Below are positions 50,206-58,605 of a stretch of DNA of 64,000 nucleotides, one piece after another. Every line of letters starts with the position of its first letter. Position 1 is the stretch's first letter. A model generated the notes under the pieces. That model was not told the origin of the DNA, ran no database searches, and saw only the letters and a list, made by a program, of their open reading frames with translations. Source of the stretch: Candidatus Bathyarchaeota archaeon (GTDB lineage: Archaea; Thermoproteota; Bathyarchaeia; Bathyarchaeales; Bathycorpusculaceae); contig JAOZIE010000023.1 of the NCBI GenBank assembly GCA_026014485.1, forward strand, positions 124,001 through 188,000. The letters run 5' to 3'. The position numbers were made by a program, and so were the translations under genes.

Positions 50206-51000
50206 ATGTCCCCCAAGATAATCACTTTAACCACAGATTTCGGGTTAAAAGACCCCTACATAGCCGAAATGAAAGCTGCGATCCTCAGCATATGCCCAAA
50301 CGCCAACATCGTGGACATAACACACCAAGTTGACAAGTTCAAGGTTCCAACGGGCGCCTTCATTTTGGCTTCTGCAGCCCCGTTTTTCCCAAAAGACACC
50401 ATACATGTGGCTGTCGTGGACCCAGGAGTGGGCACTCAGAGACGCCCCATAATTTTGGAGACACCGCGAGGTTTCTTTGTTGGACCCGACAACGGCTTGC
50501 TGGTTCTCGCCGCAAAAGCTCAGGGCATAAAACAAGCAAGAGTGATAGCGCACAGGCGCTTCATGTTGCCCCACGTTTCAGCAACCTTCCACGGGCGAGA
50601 CGTATTTGCACCCGCCGCCGCACACTTAGCCAACGGCGCGGCTTTGGAGGAATTCGGTCCCGAAATAACAGATTTTGCCCAGCCAAGTTTTGTCCAGATA
50701 AAACGCACCTCCGAGAAGCTGTTGGGTGAGGTTTTGCATGTGGACGATTTTGGGAACATAATCACGAACATACGCGCTGCCGACTTGCCCGATTTCAAAG
50801 GCGCCCCTATACAGGTAACCCTGAAATCCCATACGCTCCCGCAGACGGTGCTTTCCAGAACGTACGGAAACGCCGAACCTGAGGCGCATGTGGTGCTGAT
50901 TGGAAGCCACGGGTACCTGGAGGTAGCTTTGAATCAGGGGAGCGCAGCGGCTAAGTTCGGGGTCAAAGCAGGCGACGCGGTTGCAGTGTCCAGAGCGTGA
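50206..51000 (+). CDS. S-adenosylmethionine hydrolase (adenosine-forming, DUF62)
   Basis: 264 residues. Hallmarks of the DUF62/fluorinase-related family: TLTTDFGLKDPYIAEMKAAI, VVDPGVGTQRRPI, FVGPDNGLL, ATFHGRDVFAPAAAHLA and DDFGNIITNI. Members split SAM into adenosine and methionine using water or hydroxide. Its physiological use in archaea is unclear. Located between a membrane protein and a CofE-like gene. Confidence 0.93.
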   Translation: MSPKIITLTTDFGLKDPYIAEMKAAILSICPNANIVDITHQVDKFKVPTGAFILASAAPFFPKDTIHVAVVDPGVGTQRRPIILETPRGFFVGPDNGLLVLAAKAQGIKQARVIAHRRFMLPHVSATFHGRDVFAPAAAHLANGAALEEFGPEITDFAQPSFVQIKRTSEKLLGEVLHVDDFGNIITNIRAADLPDFKGAPIQVTLKSHTLPQTVLSRTYGNAEPEAHVVLIGSHGYLEVALNQGSAAAKFGVKAGDAVAVSRA

Positions 51001-51065
51001 TGTACCCCTTAATCTTTTAATAACATACATAAGCTGAAAAAGGGTGCTTAAGCAAGAGTGACCTG

Positions 51066-51920
51066 ATGGCAAGATACCGCGCTTTGGCGTTAACCACGAA
51101 ATACTGGAAACCCGAAACAGACTACATACGCCAGATAGTCAACGCGGTAAACGGCAAAATCGTTGACGGCGATTTCGTGGTTGTTTCCGAGAAGGCACTT
51201 TCAATCGCGAAAAACCTCATTGTGAATGAAGAAGCCTCCCAACCCAGCTTCACCGCAAAACTTCTCGCTACAACTTGGATGCGCATCGGCTGGGGATACC
51301 TCCTTGGAGTAGTCTGCGGTTTCGGACAGAGGCTTCTGCGCCGACTCAGAGAGTACCCTGCTGAAGCAGGCAGCCGACACAAACAGGTCGCTCTTCAGCA
51401 TGCGGGTTTTCTGCAGGCTTTGATGTTTGGATCGGAAGGCGGAATCGACGGGTCAAACCTTCCCTATTCGCTGGTGTGTCTGCCTCTAAACAACGCAGTT
51501 GCAGATGCCGAAGCTGTTCGCCTGCGTATCATGCGTGAAACTGGCAGGAAAGTCACCGTGGTCATTGTGGACACAGACAAAACCTACACTTTCCGAAACT
51601 TCCACTTCACCCCCAGACCCAACCCCCTAAGGGGCATCCAAAGCCTCGGCGGGGTAGCTGCCTACGTTCTCGGTAGAGCTCTTAAACTCAGGAGGCGACC
51701 AACCCCGCTTGCCGTGGCTGGACAGGCTCTCCTCGCAGAAGAAGCGTTAACCGTCGCAAACGTCGCGGATAGGGCACGTGGTCCAGGTTCAGGCGCCACG
51801 GTGTGGGATATGGCGGCAAGGTTCCACGTTACGGTGACTCAGGTGACTTGGGCGATGCTTGACTCGGTGAAGCATAAACCCGTCGTAATTGTGCGAAAAG
51901 CCCCAAATAAGCACCCTTGA
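51066..51920 (+). CDS. Coenzyme F420-0:L-glutamate ligase-like protein (COG1478)
   Basis: 284 residues. The N-terminus (GDFVVVSEKALSIA) and the internal region NNAVADAEAVRLRIMRETGR, VIVDTDKTY match the CofE fold, which adds glutamates to F420-0 with GTP. An internal hydrophobic/basic segment (MRIGWGYLLGVVCGFGQRLL) sets it apart from canonical CofE. With cofD at 28496 it supports F420 synthesis, but a different ligase role is possible. Confidence 0.82.
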   Translation: MARYRALALTTKYWKPETDYIRQIVNAVNGKIVDGDFVVVSEKALSIAKNLIVNEEASQPSFTAKLLATTWMRIGWGYLLGVVCGFGQRLLRRLREYPAEAGSRHKQVALQHAGFLQALMFGSEGGIDGSNLPYSLVCLPLNNAVADAEAVRLRIMRETGRKVTVVIVDTDKTYTFRNFHFTPRPNPLRGIQSLGGVAAYVLGRALKLRRRPTPLAVAGQALLAEEALTVANVADRARGPGSGATVWDMAARFHVTVTQVTWAMLDSVKHKPVVIVRKAPNKHP

Positions 51921-52035
51921 GGGGTGGAGGGTTAAGCGTAGGAATTAATACTGGTATCTGTATAGTAGGTTTTTGGATAGCAAAGCATAAAAAACAGCAG
52001 TTTTATTTTAACGCCAAACTTAGCAGGGATGAATA

Positions 52036-53532
52036 ATGGAGGAATCGTTGAGGAAGCTGGATGCATTCTTTAATCCGTGTTCAGTAGCCGTCATAGGTGC
52101 GACTAAAAAAGTCGACAAGGCTGGACACGTAATTTTCAAGAACTTCGCAACCAACAAGCAGCGGGGCGTCTTCAAAGGCGACCTTTACCCCGTTAACCCT
52201 GGCGAAGACTCCATTTTAGGGTTCAGATGTTACCCCTCCATTAAAGATATCCCAAGCGACGTCGAGTTAATCGTTATAATTGTCCCCGCAAAGGTGGTTC
52301 CCAGCGTCATGGAGGAAGCCGCCAGCAAAAACGTCCAAGCCGCCATCATAGTCAGCGCAGGCTTCAAAGAAATCGGCAACTTAGAGCTTGAAAACCAAGT
52401 GGTCGCGGCAGCGCAGAAAGGCGGCATCCGCGTTCTAGGTCCCAACTGTTTGGGCATTTACTATTCGAAGACGGGCGTGGACTCGCTTTTCCTGCCTGAA
52501 ACCAAAGTTCTCACCACCGGCGAAGATGTTATAGCTACGCCGCGTCCGATGCCAGGCAACATAGCTATGCTTACCCAGAGCGGAGCCTTCGGCGTTGCAG
52601 CTTTGGATTATTTAACTGGGCAGCAGATGGGCGTAAGCAAGTTTGTCAGCTTCGGCAACAAATGCGACGTAACTGACTCAGAAATTCTAAATTATCTACT
52701 ACACGACAAAGAAACCCGCGTCATCCTAGCATACGTGGAAGACATCAAACGCGGCAGAGACTTCCTCAAAGTAGCCAAGAAAGTCACCGCTAAGAAACCC
52801 GTTGTGGTGATTAAGTCAGGGAAAGGCGAGGCAGGCGCCAGAGCAGCCGCGTCCCACACAGGCGCCATCGCAGGTTCAGACAAAATCTACGCTGCAGCCT
52901 TCGAGCAGGCAGGTGTAATCCGCGCGCGGGACATGGAGGAATTCTTCGATGTTGGGAAAGCTCTTGCCATGCAGCCGCCTGCGTTGGGCAAAAACATTGG
53001 CATACTCACAGATGCAGGTGGACCAGGCGTAATGACGGTTGATGAATTGGAGATGTTGGGGCTTACGGTTGAGCCTTTCTCTGAGCAGGTGATTCAGGAG
53101 TTCGAGAAGCTCAAAGCCGACGGCGTTATCTTGAAAATCGCGGCGACCCACAACCCCGTTGACCTTACTGGTTCAGTTACAGATGACCAGTTCGAGATAG
53201 CCGCTGACCTTATGTTCCAGGACTCGGAGATTGACGGGATAATCTTTTTGGGTTTACATCATATGCCTGGGCTTAGAGAAAAATACATAGACAGTGTAGC
53301 TAAAGTTGCCCGTAAATACTGTAAGCCGCTAGTCATGTGTGATATTGGGGAAACAGAAATGGCGCTCTACACCCGAAGCCGATTCGCCAGGCTAGGCATT
53401 CCTTCTTATTCTTCGCCTGAAGACGCCGCCCGCTCCATGAAAGGCCTTGTCACCTACGGACTTTACCTGCAGAAGAACAACTGCGCAGAAGAGTACCTTA
53501 AAGAATACCTGCAAAGACGAGACAAACAGTAA
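52036..53532 (+). CDS. acdA: Acetate-CoA ligase (ADP-forming), alpha subunit
   Basis: Converts acyl-CoA, ADP and phosphate to the acid, CoA and ATP, a substrate-level phosphorylation step of peptide- and sugar-fermenting archaea. 498 residues. The N-terminal CoA-binding domain (FFNPCSVAVIGATKKVDKAG) leads to two ligase domains; the phosphorylated His is in ASHTGAIAGSD (about residue 274). The beta subunit (ATP-grasp) is not fused and not adjacent. ATGGAGG overlaps the start. Confidence 0.93.
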   Translation: MEESLRKLDAFFNPCSVAVIGATKKVDKAGHVIFKNFATNKQRGVFKGDLYPVNPGEDSILGFRCYPSIKDIPSDVELIVIIVPAKVVPSVMEEAASKNVQAAIIVSAGFKEIGNLELENQVVAAAQKGGIRVLGPNCLGIYYSKTGVDSLFLPETKVLTTGEDVIATPRPMPGNIAMLTQSGAFGVAALDYLTGQQMGVSKFVSFGNKCDVTDSEILNYLLHDKETRVILAYVEDIKRGRDFLKVAKKVTAKKPVVVIKSGKGEAGARAAASHTGAIAGSDKIYAAAFEQAGVIRARDMEEFFDVGKALAMQPPALGKNIGILTDAGGPGVMTVDELEMLGLTVEPFSEQVIQEFEKLKADGVILKIAATHNPVDLTGSVTDDQFEIAADLMFQDSEIDGIIFLGLHHMPGLREKYIDSVAKVARKYCKPLVMCDIGETEMALYTRSRFARLGIPSYSSPEDAARSMKGLVTYGLYLQKNNCAEEYLKEYLQRRDKQ

Positions 53533-53538
53533 AAAAAC

Positions 53539-53925
53539 CTAGATGCAAACAGAAACGGTTACAGAGTCGCCATCCTTCACTTTTAGGGCTTCCCGCAGAT
53601 TAACAGGAGCAATGAGCTCCAAAACGCCTTTCGGGTAGTTCTCTATTTGGGGCGCTACAACGGCGCATTTTATACCTTTCACCGAGGCCTCGAAGAGGAG
53701 ACCCACACAGTAACCTCGGGCAGGGGAAATCGCGTCTGTCTCCGCTTCCTCTAAAAGTTTCTTGCGTGTAATGCTTTCTTTGGTTAACTGCAGGTTTAAG
53801 GTGCCCAAGTACGGGGTAAAACCGAGTTTTTCTTCCACTTGCCTCTTAACCCATGGAAGTGAAAGGTACTTTTTGCCGTCGCCTTTGCCTGTGATGATTT
53901 TGCCTTCAAAAGTGACGCTGTTCAA
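53539..53925 (-). CDS. ribK: CTP-dependent riboflavin kinase (DUF120)
   Basis: Makes FMN from riboflavin using CTP, the archaeal replacement for ATP-dependent kinases. 128 residues with GKGDGKKYLSLPWVK, YLGTLNLQL and YPKGVLELIAPVNLRE. It supplies FMN for the several flavoproteins encoded nearby. Nine nt separate it from the upstream hypothetical gene on the same strand. Confidence 0.92.
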   Translation of the reverse strand: MNSVTFEGKIITGKGDGKKYLSLPWVKRQVEEKLGFTPYLGTLNLQLTKESITRKKLLEEAETDAISPARGYCVGLLFEASVKGIKCAVVAPQIENYPKGVLELIAPVNLREALKVKDGDSVTVSVCI

Positions 53926-53934
53926 TGGGACAGC

Positions 53935-54309
53935 CTATTTCTGTTCTTTGAGCCATCGGGCTACTTTGCTGAGCAGCGGGTTGGAGGATATGTTGATGAC
54001 TGGGACAATCATTTTCTCCTTTGTTTCTATGGTGGCTTCGTATTTGGGCATGAGCGCGTAACCTACAAATGTCCAGTACACTTTCCCGTTTTCAACAAGC
54101 ATCTTTGCCACTGTGGTGTTTGAGGGCGGCAGAGGGAAATACAGGAAAACTACACCTTCAGCCCAATACAGACCTGCGAGCTTGCCTCCTGCAATCACAG
54201 AGGTGAACCTAGCCATATCCTCGGGTGTTTTAAAGCAGGTTTGCTCCATTATCACGATTTCCTTAAAGGGCTCATACCTTATGTTTACGTTGCTTTCGTC
54301 TGCACTCAT
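53935..54309 (-). CDS. Conserved hypothetical protein
   Basis: 124 residues, mixed alpha/beta (RYEPFKEIVIMEQTCFKTPE; GLYWAEGVVFLYFPLP; GKVYWTFVGYALMPKYEATI). No motif. It starts an operon with ribK, so a link to flavin metabolism is conceivable but unsupported. ATG 54309 or a codon three residues upstream. Confidence 0.72.
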   Translation of the reverse strand: MSADESNVNIRYEPFKEIVIMEQTCFKTPEDMARFTSVIAGGKLAGLYWAEGVVFLYFPLPPSNTTVAKMLVENGKVYWTFVGYALMPKYEATIETKEKMIVPVINISSNPLLSKVARWLKEQK

Positions 54310-54524
54310 AGAACTCAATCAACCTGCTAGAAAGTTAGTGCGAGCCCCCTTTTAACCTTGCCATTTCTCCGTTTTCAGGCAAGCCTCCCTACTGCGGCTT
54401 TATGCTGAGGTCACCTCTGTTCTTTTAGGAGAACAACCTGTTCTTCGGGGAGAGCTAAAAGCACCCGCGCCAGACGTACATACATAACCCCGTTGCTGGT
54501 CTTCGGTTGAAGATTTGGCGTACA

Positions 54525-56096
54525 ATGGATGAGGTGAAGTTGAGGTTGCAGAATTCAGCTGGTAACGAAAAGAAAACCCCGAACTCCCCAATTAAGTCTG
54601 TAAAGAAACGTGCAGCTTTACTGCTTATCGTTGCCGTCTTGGTGTTGGCTTCTGTTGCGACCCTATCTTCTGCGGTGGGCCGTTCCAGCATACTTGTTGT
54701 CCCCGATGATTACTCCACCATCATCGAGGCCATTGACGCCGCCACCGACGGTGACACTATACTGGTTAGGAAAGGAATTTACGATGTGCCGCAGAACCAG
54801 ACGCTTACAATAACCAAAACATTATCATTAATAGGTGAAGACGCCGACTATACCCTTCTGAAGCTTCATCCCCTCTATCATGAGGTGTTTATTTTGGGGC
54901 AATCTTGCGGTTGGACATGGGCGGATTCTGCCAAAATTTCTGCAGATGCGGTTGTTATTTCTGGTTTCACCATAGTAAGCGACGGTGGAGCTTTCTTGGC
55001 AAATGGAAACGGAACCAAACTAATGGGCAACATCGTCATGGCAAACGTTAATCTGAACGGGTCATCGCAAATCTTTGCCTACAACCTCCTGACCCCCGCC
55101 ACTTATCCTAACGGGACCCTTAACATGTACTCCCGTGGGATGGTTGAATGCTCAGGCACCTATAATCAAGTCGCCGCCAACACGCTGGAAAACGGAGTCA
55201 TCGCAGCTATGGGTCGCTACGGCACTGTCTTTGCTAACTTCGGCACGGGGTCTATATGTGCAGGTGGGACCTCCGACTCCAACGTAATCTACAATAACAC
55301 CCTAACAGATGGTGACGGTATATGGGGAGCAAGCACCCACCTCACCATCGCATGCAACACCGTAATCAACAGCAGCTCCGATGGCGTCGCAATAAGATGG
55401 GGCTACTACAACTCTGTCTACTGCAACGTCATCACAGATTGCCTTGGCGTGGGACTGCTTGAAATAGACAATGCAGGCGCAAACACCTTCTACGCCAACC
55501 AAGTTGCGAACAACTCTTGGGGCGCCAAAATCGCAGCATGGAGTTCAAACACCTATCACACCACATTGTATAACAACAACTTTGTAGGCAATTCCCAGCA
55601 GGTCAACACAGACAAAACCGAAACCTTTTCCTCGGCAGGGCTAAACTTCACCAGACAAATCAACCACGGCGGCTACTTTGATAACGGTACCGTGGGGAAT
55701 TATTGGAGCACCTATAACGGCACAGATAACAACAGTGACAGCATAGGCGATACGCCATACGTAATTGATGACAACCGTTCCGACCATTACCCCCTGATGA
55801 ATCCCTTTGACATTACCCTCGTGAAAGTGCAGCTTCCCGCATGGGCAAACGCTACATTACCAACGCCAATTCAGATGCCAGCTTTTCAGCCGCAACCCAC
55901 CCCGTCGCCAAGTATACCCTCAACGCCGTTGTCTTCGTCTGAATCAACCGCAACCGCCACTGATAGCCCAATACCTTCGTCTTCTATCCCTGAACTGCAG
56001 CCATGGATAATTCCTGCTTTGCTAACCACAGTTTTGGCATGTTTTGTGTTTGTCAACCTTCGGAAGAATGCCAACTGGAACCAAGCCAACCGTTAA
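54525..56096 (+). CDS. Secreted right-handed beta-helix protein (NosD-like) with C-terminal anchor
   Basis: About 523 residues. A membrane/signal helix (about 27-50) is followed by the entry motif VVPDDYSTIIEAIDAATDGD, and then parallel beta-helix repeats rich in Asn (NVIYNNTLTDGDGIWG; NTVINSSSDGVAIRWG). A Ser/Pro/Thr linker, SIPELQPW, a membrane helix and a basic end (NLRKNANW) follow. Such proteins often bind or cleave polysaccharides. ATG 54525; a TTG six codons upstream is possible. Confidence 0.83.
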   Translation: MDEVKLRLQNSAGNEKKTPNSPIKSVKKRAALLLIVAVLVLASVATLSSAVGRSSILVVPDDYSTIIEAIDAATDGDTILVRKGIYDVPQNQTLTITKTLSLIGEDADYTLLKLHPLYHEVFILGQSCGWTWADSAKISADAVVISGFTIVSDGGAFLANGNGTKLMGNIVMANVNLNGSSQIFAYNLLTPATYPNGTLNMYSRGMVECSGTYNQVAANTLENGVIAAMGRYGTVFANFGTGSICAGGTSDSNVIYNNTLTDGDGIWGASTHLTIACNTVINSSSDGVAIRWGYYNSVYCNVITDCLGVGLLEIDNAGANTFYANQVANNSWGAKIAAWSSNTYHTTLYNNNFVGNSQQVNTDKTETFSSAGLNFTRQINHGGYFDNGTVGNYWSTYNGTDNNSDSIGDTPYVIDDNRSDHYPLMNPFDITLVKVQLPAWANATLPTPIQMPAFQPQPTPSPSIPSTPLSSSESTATATDSPIPSSSIPELQPWIIPALLTTVLACFVFVNLRKNANWNQANR

Positions 56097-56305
56097 TTTG
56101 TTCTCTTCTTTAGCAAGTGTGCCTTTGCTTCATATTGCCAAAAGAAAAACAAGAGAAAAACTCAACCCCCCGCCGCAAACCCGCAAGAAGTGCTGTTGCC
56201 CAAGCTATACCCCGCGAAAACGAGAACAAACAAACCGAACATTGAGAAAAAGTTATAGCGCAGACACGCGTAAGCCATCCATCAACAAAAGGAAGGTTAC
56301 TACTC

Positions 56306-57391
56306 TTGCCTGAAATCCGCGTAGCAATCATAGGCGTAGGCAACAGCGCATGCGCTCTCATCCAAGGAACCCAATACTACAAAGACGCCAAAGAAACTGA
56401 AACCGTACCCGGTTTGATGCACGTTAACTACGGTGGCTACCACATCCGAGACATCCGATTCGTAGCCGCTTTCGAAGTTAACAAAGACAAAATCGGCAAA
56501 GACCTCTCAGAAGCCATCTGGGAGAAGCCCAATGTATGCGAGAAATTCGCGGATGTTCCCCGCTTAGGCGTCACGGTTTCTCCCGCGCCAATCTTGGACG
56601 GGGTAGCGCCACACATGCGGGAAACCTTCAACGTCTACGACGACAGCAAAACCGACAAAGCCAGCGTCGTCCAGAAGCTTAAGGAAACCCAAACTCAAGT
56701 TCTCGTTAACTACCTGCCTGTAGGCAGCCACGACGCCGTACGCTTCTACGCGCAGTGCGCCATCGACGCGGGATGCGCCTTCGTGAACTGTATGCCTGAA
56801 TTCATCGGCTCCGACCAGACAAAAGAGTGGCCCGCAAAATTTGAGAAAGCAGGCTTACCTGTGCTGGGAGATGACATCAAAAGCCAAGTGGGCGCCACCA
56901 TACTGCACCGAAGCCTTGTGCGGCTATGCTTGGACCGGGGCGTCATAGTTGATGAAACTTATCAGTTGAACCTTGGCGGCGACACTGACTTCCAGAACAT
57001 GACCGTCGAGAACCGCCTTAAATCTAAACGTATCAGCAAAACCGAAGCCGTCACCAGCCTAGTGCCCTACGCGTTGCCCACAAGGATTGGCCCCTCGGAT
57101 TACGTGCCGTTTCTACGGAACAAGAAAATCTGCTACATCTCCTTAAAAGGACGCAAGTTCGGCGACCGCCCTATAACCATCAGCGCCAAGCTGGAAGTGG
57201 AAGATTCCCCCAACAGCGGAGGCGTCGTCATCGACCTTATCCGCGCCGCAAAAATCGCTTTGGACCGCAAAATCAGCGGTGCCCTACTAAGCATGCCCGC
57301 ATACGCGTTTAAGCATCCGCCTATTCAGGTGCCTGACCCAGTCGCTAGACAGATGACTGAGGACTGGATAGCAGGTAAAAGAGAACGATAA
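56306..57391 (+). CDS. ino1: myo-Inositol-1-phosphate synthase
   Basis: NAD-dependent conversion of glucose-6-phosphate to inositol-1-phosphate, precursor of archaetidylinositol. 361 residues. NAD-binding AIIGVGNSACALIQG at the start, then NYLPVGSHDAVRFYAQCAID, VNCMPEFIGSD, GDDIKSQVGATILHR and NLGGDTDFQNM, the family signature. TTG start with GGAAGG upstream; TATA-like GTTATAG near 56250. The 209-nt gap before it shows no other gene. Confidence 0.94.
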   Translation: MPEIRVAIIGVGNSACALIQGTQYYKDAKETETVPGLMHVNYGGYHIRDIRFVAAFEVNKDKIGKDLSEAIWEKPNVCEKFADVPRLGVTVSPAPILDGVAPHMRETFNVYDDSKTDKASVVQKLKETQTQVLVNYLPVGSHDAVRFYAQCAIDAGCAFVNCMPEFIGSDQTKEWPAKFEKAGLPVLGDDIKSQVGATILHRSLVRLCLDRGVIVDETYQLNLGGDTDFQNMTVENRLKSKRISKTEAVTSLVPYALPTRIGPSDYVPFLRNKKICYISLKGRKFGDRPITISAKLEVEDSPNSGGVVIDLIRAAKIALDRKISGALLSMPAYAFKHPPIQVPDPVARQMTEDWIAGKRER

Positions 57392-57443
57392 CCTGACTTA
57401 CTTGAATAAAAAGGCAGTTAGCCCTTTTAATGGGCTTCTGCGT

Positions 57444-57737
57444 TTATGTTTCTAGCTCTTTTTGGATTACATCCACCTTTTTGGCAAGCTCGCTCATTGT
57501 GGCTTTTATTTCGGTGAGTTCAAGAGATGTTTGTATTTTGGCTTTGGCGAGGGGGCTTTCTTGTCGCATGCCTCCTAATCCGAAGGTTAATCCGAAGGTT
57601 AAGATAAAAGCGACGACAACAAGCAATCCGACAATTATGTTTGTTCCCCAGTTTACTCCCCCAACATAGAGGTACATGGAGGCGATGATGGCTACGGCTA
57701 TCCAGCAGCTTGCAACTATGACGGCTTTACTATCCAA
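57444..57737 (-). CDS. Two-helix membrane protein paired with the ArsR regulator
   Basis: About 97 residues: two transmembrane helices (about 5-23 and 29-51) and a C-terminal coiled coil (LELTEIKATMSELAKKVDVI). AGGAGGTG lies about 9 nt before TTG 57737, inside the end of the upstream regulator gene (8-nt overlap), so the pair is translationally coupled. It may signal to or be controlled by the regulator. Confidence 0.75.
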   Translation of the reverse strand: MDSKAVIVASCWIAVAIIASMYLYVGGVNWGTNIIVGLLVVVAFILTFGLTFGLGGMRQESPLAKAKIQTSLELTEIKATMSELAKKVDVIQKELET

Positions 57738-58035
57738 GATTTTCCACCTCCTTTTTGAGAATCTGAGGGGTGACATGTATGTCAAAGGGACAAAGTTCGT
57801 AGTAGCGGAGGGCTTTGGCTTCACCTTCAGATAGGGCAATGCGGGTTTTTGCTAGTCCTGCTTTTTCGAGCTTTTTAAGGTGGATTTTGGCGAGGGCGCG
57901 GCTGATTCCTATGGCGTTGGCTATTTCGTTTAGGTACATTTCTTGGTTTCGTTTGGCGAGGGTGGCGATTATGCGGAGGCGTATGGGGTGTCCTAGCGCG
58001 TCGAGTTTGGCTGCGAGTTCGCTGATTTGAGGCAT
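57730..58035 (-). CDS. ArsR-type winged-helix regulator
   Basis: 101 residues. The ArsR-like core reads LDALGHPIRLRIIATLAKRN, then YLNEIANAIGISRALAKIHL (recognition helix region) and a wing. No metal-binding CxC is seen, so the signal is not obvious. ATG 58035 is preferred. A perfect 18-bp palindrome lies just upstream of the promoter, suggesting autoregulation. Confidence 0.85.
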   Translation of the reverse strand: MPQISELAAKLDALGHPIRLRIIATLAKRNQEMYLNEIANAIGISRALAKIHLKKLEKAGLAKTRIALSEGEAKALRYYELCPFDIHVTPQILKKEVENLG

Positions 58036-58052
58036 AACTGTCACCGTATTAA

Positions 58053-58070
58053 TTGATTACATGTAATCAA
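58053..58070. promoter_or_regulatory. Perfect 18-bp palindrome, operator candidate
   Basis: TTGATTACATGTAATCAA, exact dyad symmetry, 18 nt ahead of the regulator's ATG (minus strand) and directly behind its TATA-like ATTAATAC. A further half-site (ATTACAT, 58074-58080) follows. Typical size for an ArsR dimer. Confidence 0.65.
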
Positions 58071-58182
58071 AATATTACATATAAGTTTTCTTTCCCCTCG
58101 TTTAAATTTCCCAATAAGCTTCATGAAGACTTTTAAGCGTCGAAGCATTCCAAGGTACTTACTAGTAAGAAGGTGCAAAGAC

Positions 58183-58590
58183 ATGGTTAAAGTTGGAGCA
58201 TACGAAGTGCCGGAAGGCCTCTACTACTCGAAAGATTTTGAATGGATCAAAGTTGAAGGCGACAAAATCCGCATGGGCGTAACAGACTACGCACAAAAAT
58301 CTCTGCGGGAAATCGTCTACGCGGAGTTACCCAGCGCAGGCGGAGAAGTCAAACAGGGAGAACCCTACGGAACAGTTGAGTCTGTGAAAGCTGTCTCTGA
58401 CCTAATCGCCGCCGTCAGCGGAACCATCGAGGAAGTCAACGAAGAAGTCCAGTCTAAACCTGAATTGCTCAACGAAGACCCATACGATAAGGGCTGGCTG
58501 CTTGTGGTGAAACCCGCAGACCTGCAGGCGGAGCTTGCCAACCTTATGGACTTCGACGCCGCTGTGGAATGGCACAAAAATCAGGCGTAA
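58183..58590 (+). CDS. gcvH: Glycine cleavage H-like lipoyl protein
   Basis: 135-residue lipoyl-domain protein. The lipoylated Lys is K69 in GTVESVKAVSDLIAAVSG; FEWIKVEGDKIRMGVTDYAQ is the family N-terminus. In the glycine cleavage system it carries the aminomethyl group; no gcvT or gcvP is present in the window. The frame continues 20 codons upstream, but ATG 58183 matches the family. 15 nt separate it from the disulfide oxidoreductase gene. Confidence 0.92.
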   Translation: MVKVGAYEVPEGLYYSKDFEWIKVEGDKIRMGVTDYAQKSLREIVYAELPSAGGEVKQGEPYGTVESVKAVSDLIAAVSGTIEEVNEEVQSKPELLNEDPYDKGWLLVVKPADLQAELANLMDFDAAVEWHKNQA

Positions 58591-58605
58591 TGAAGGCGCG
58601 GGCAA

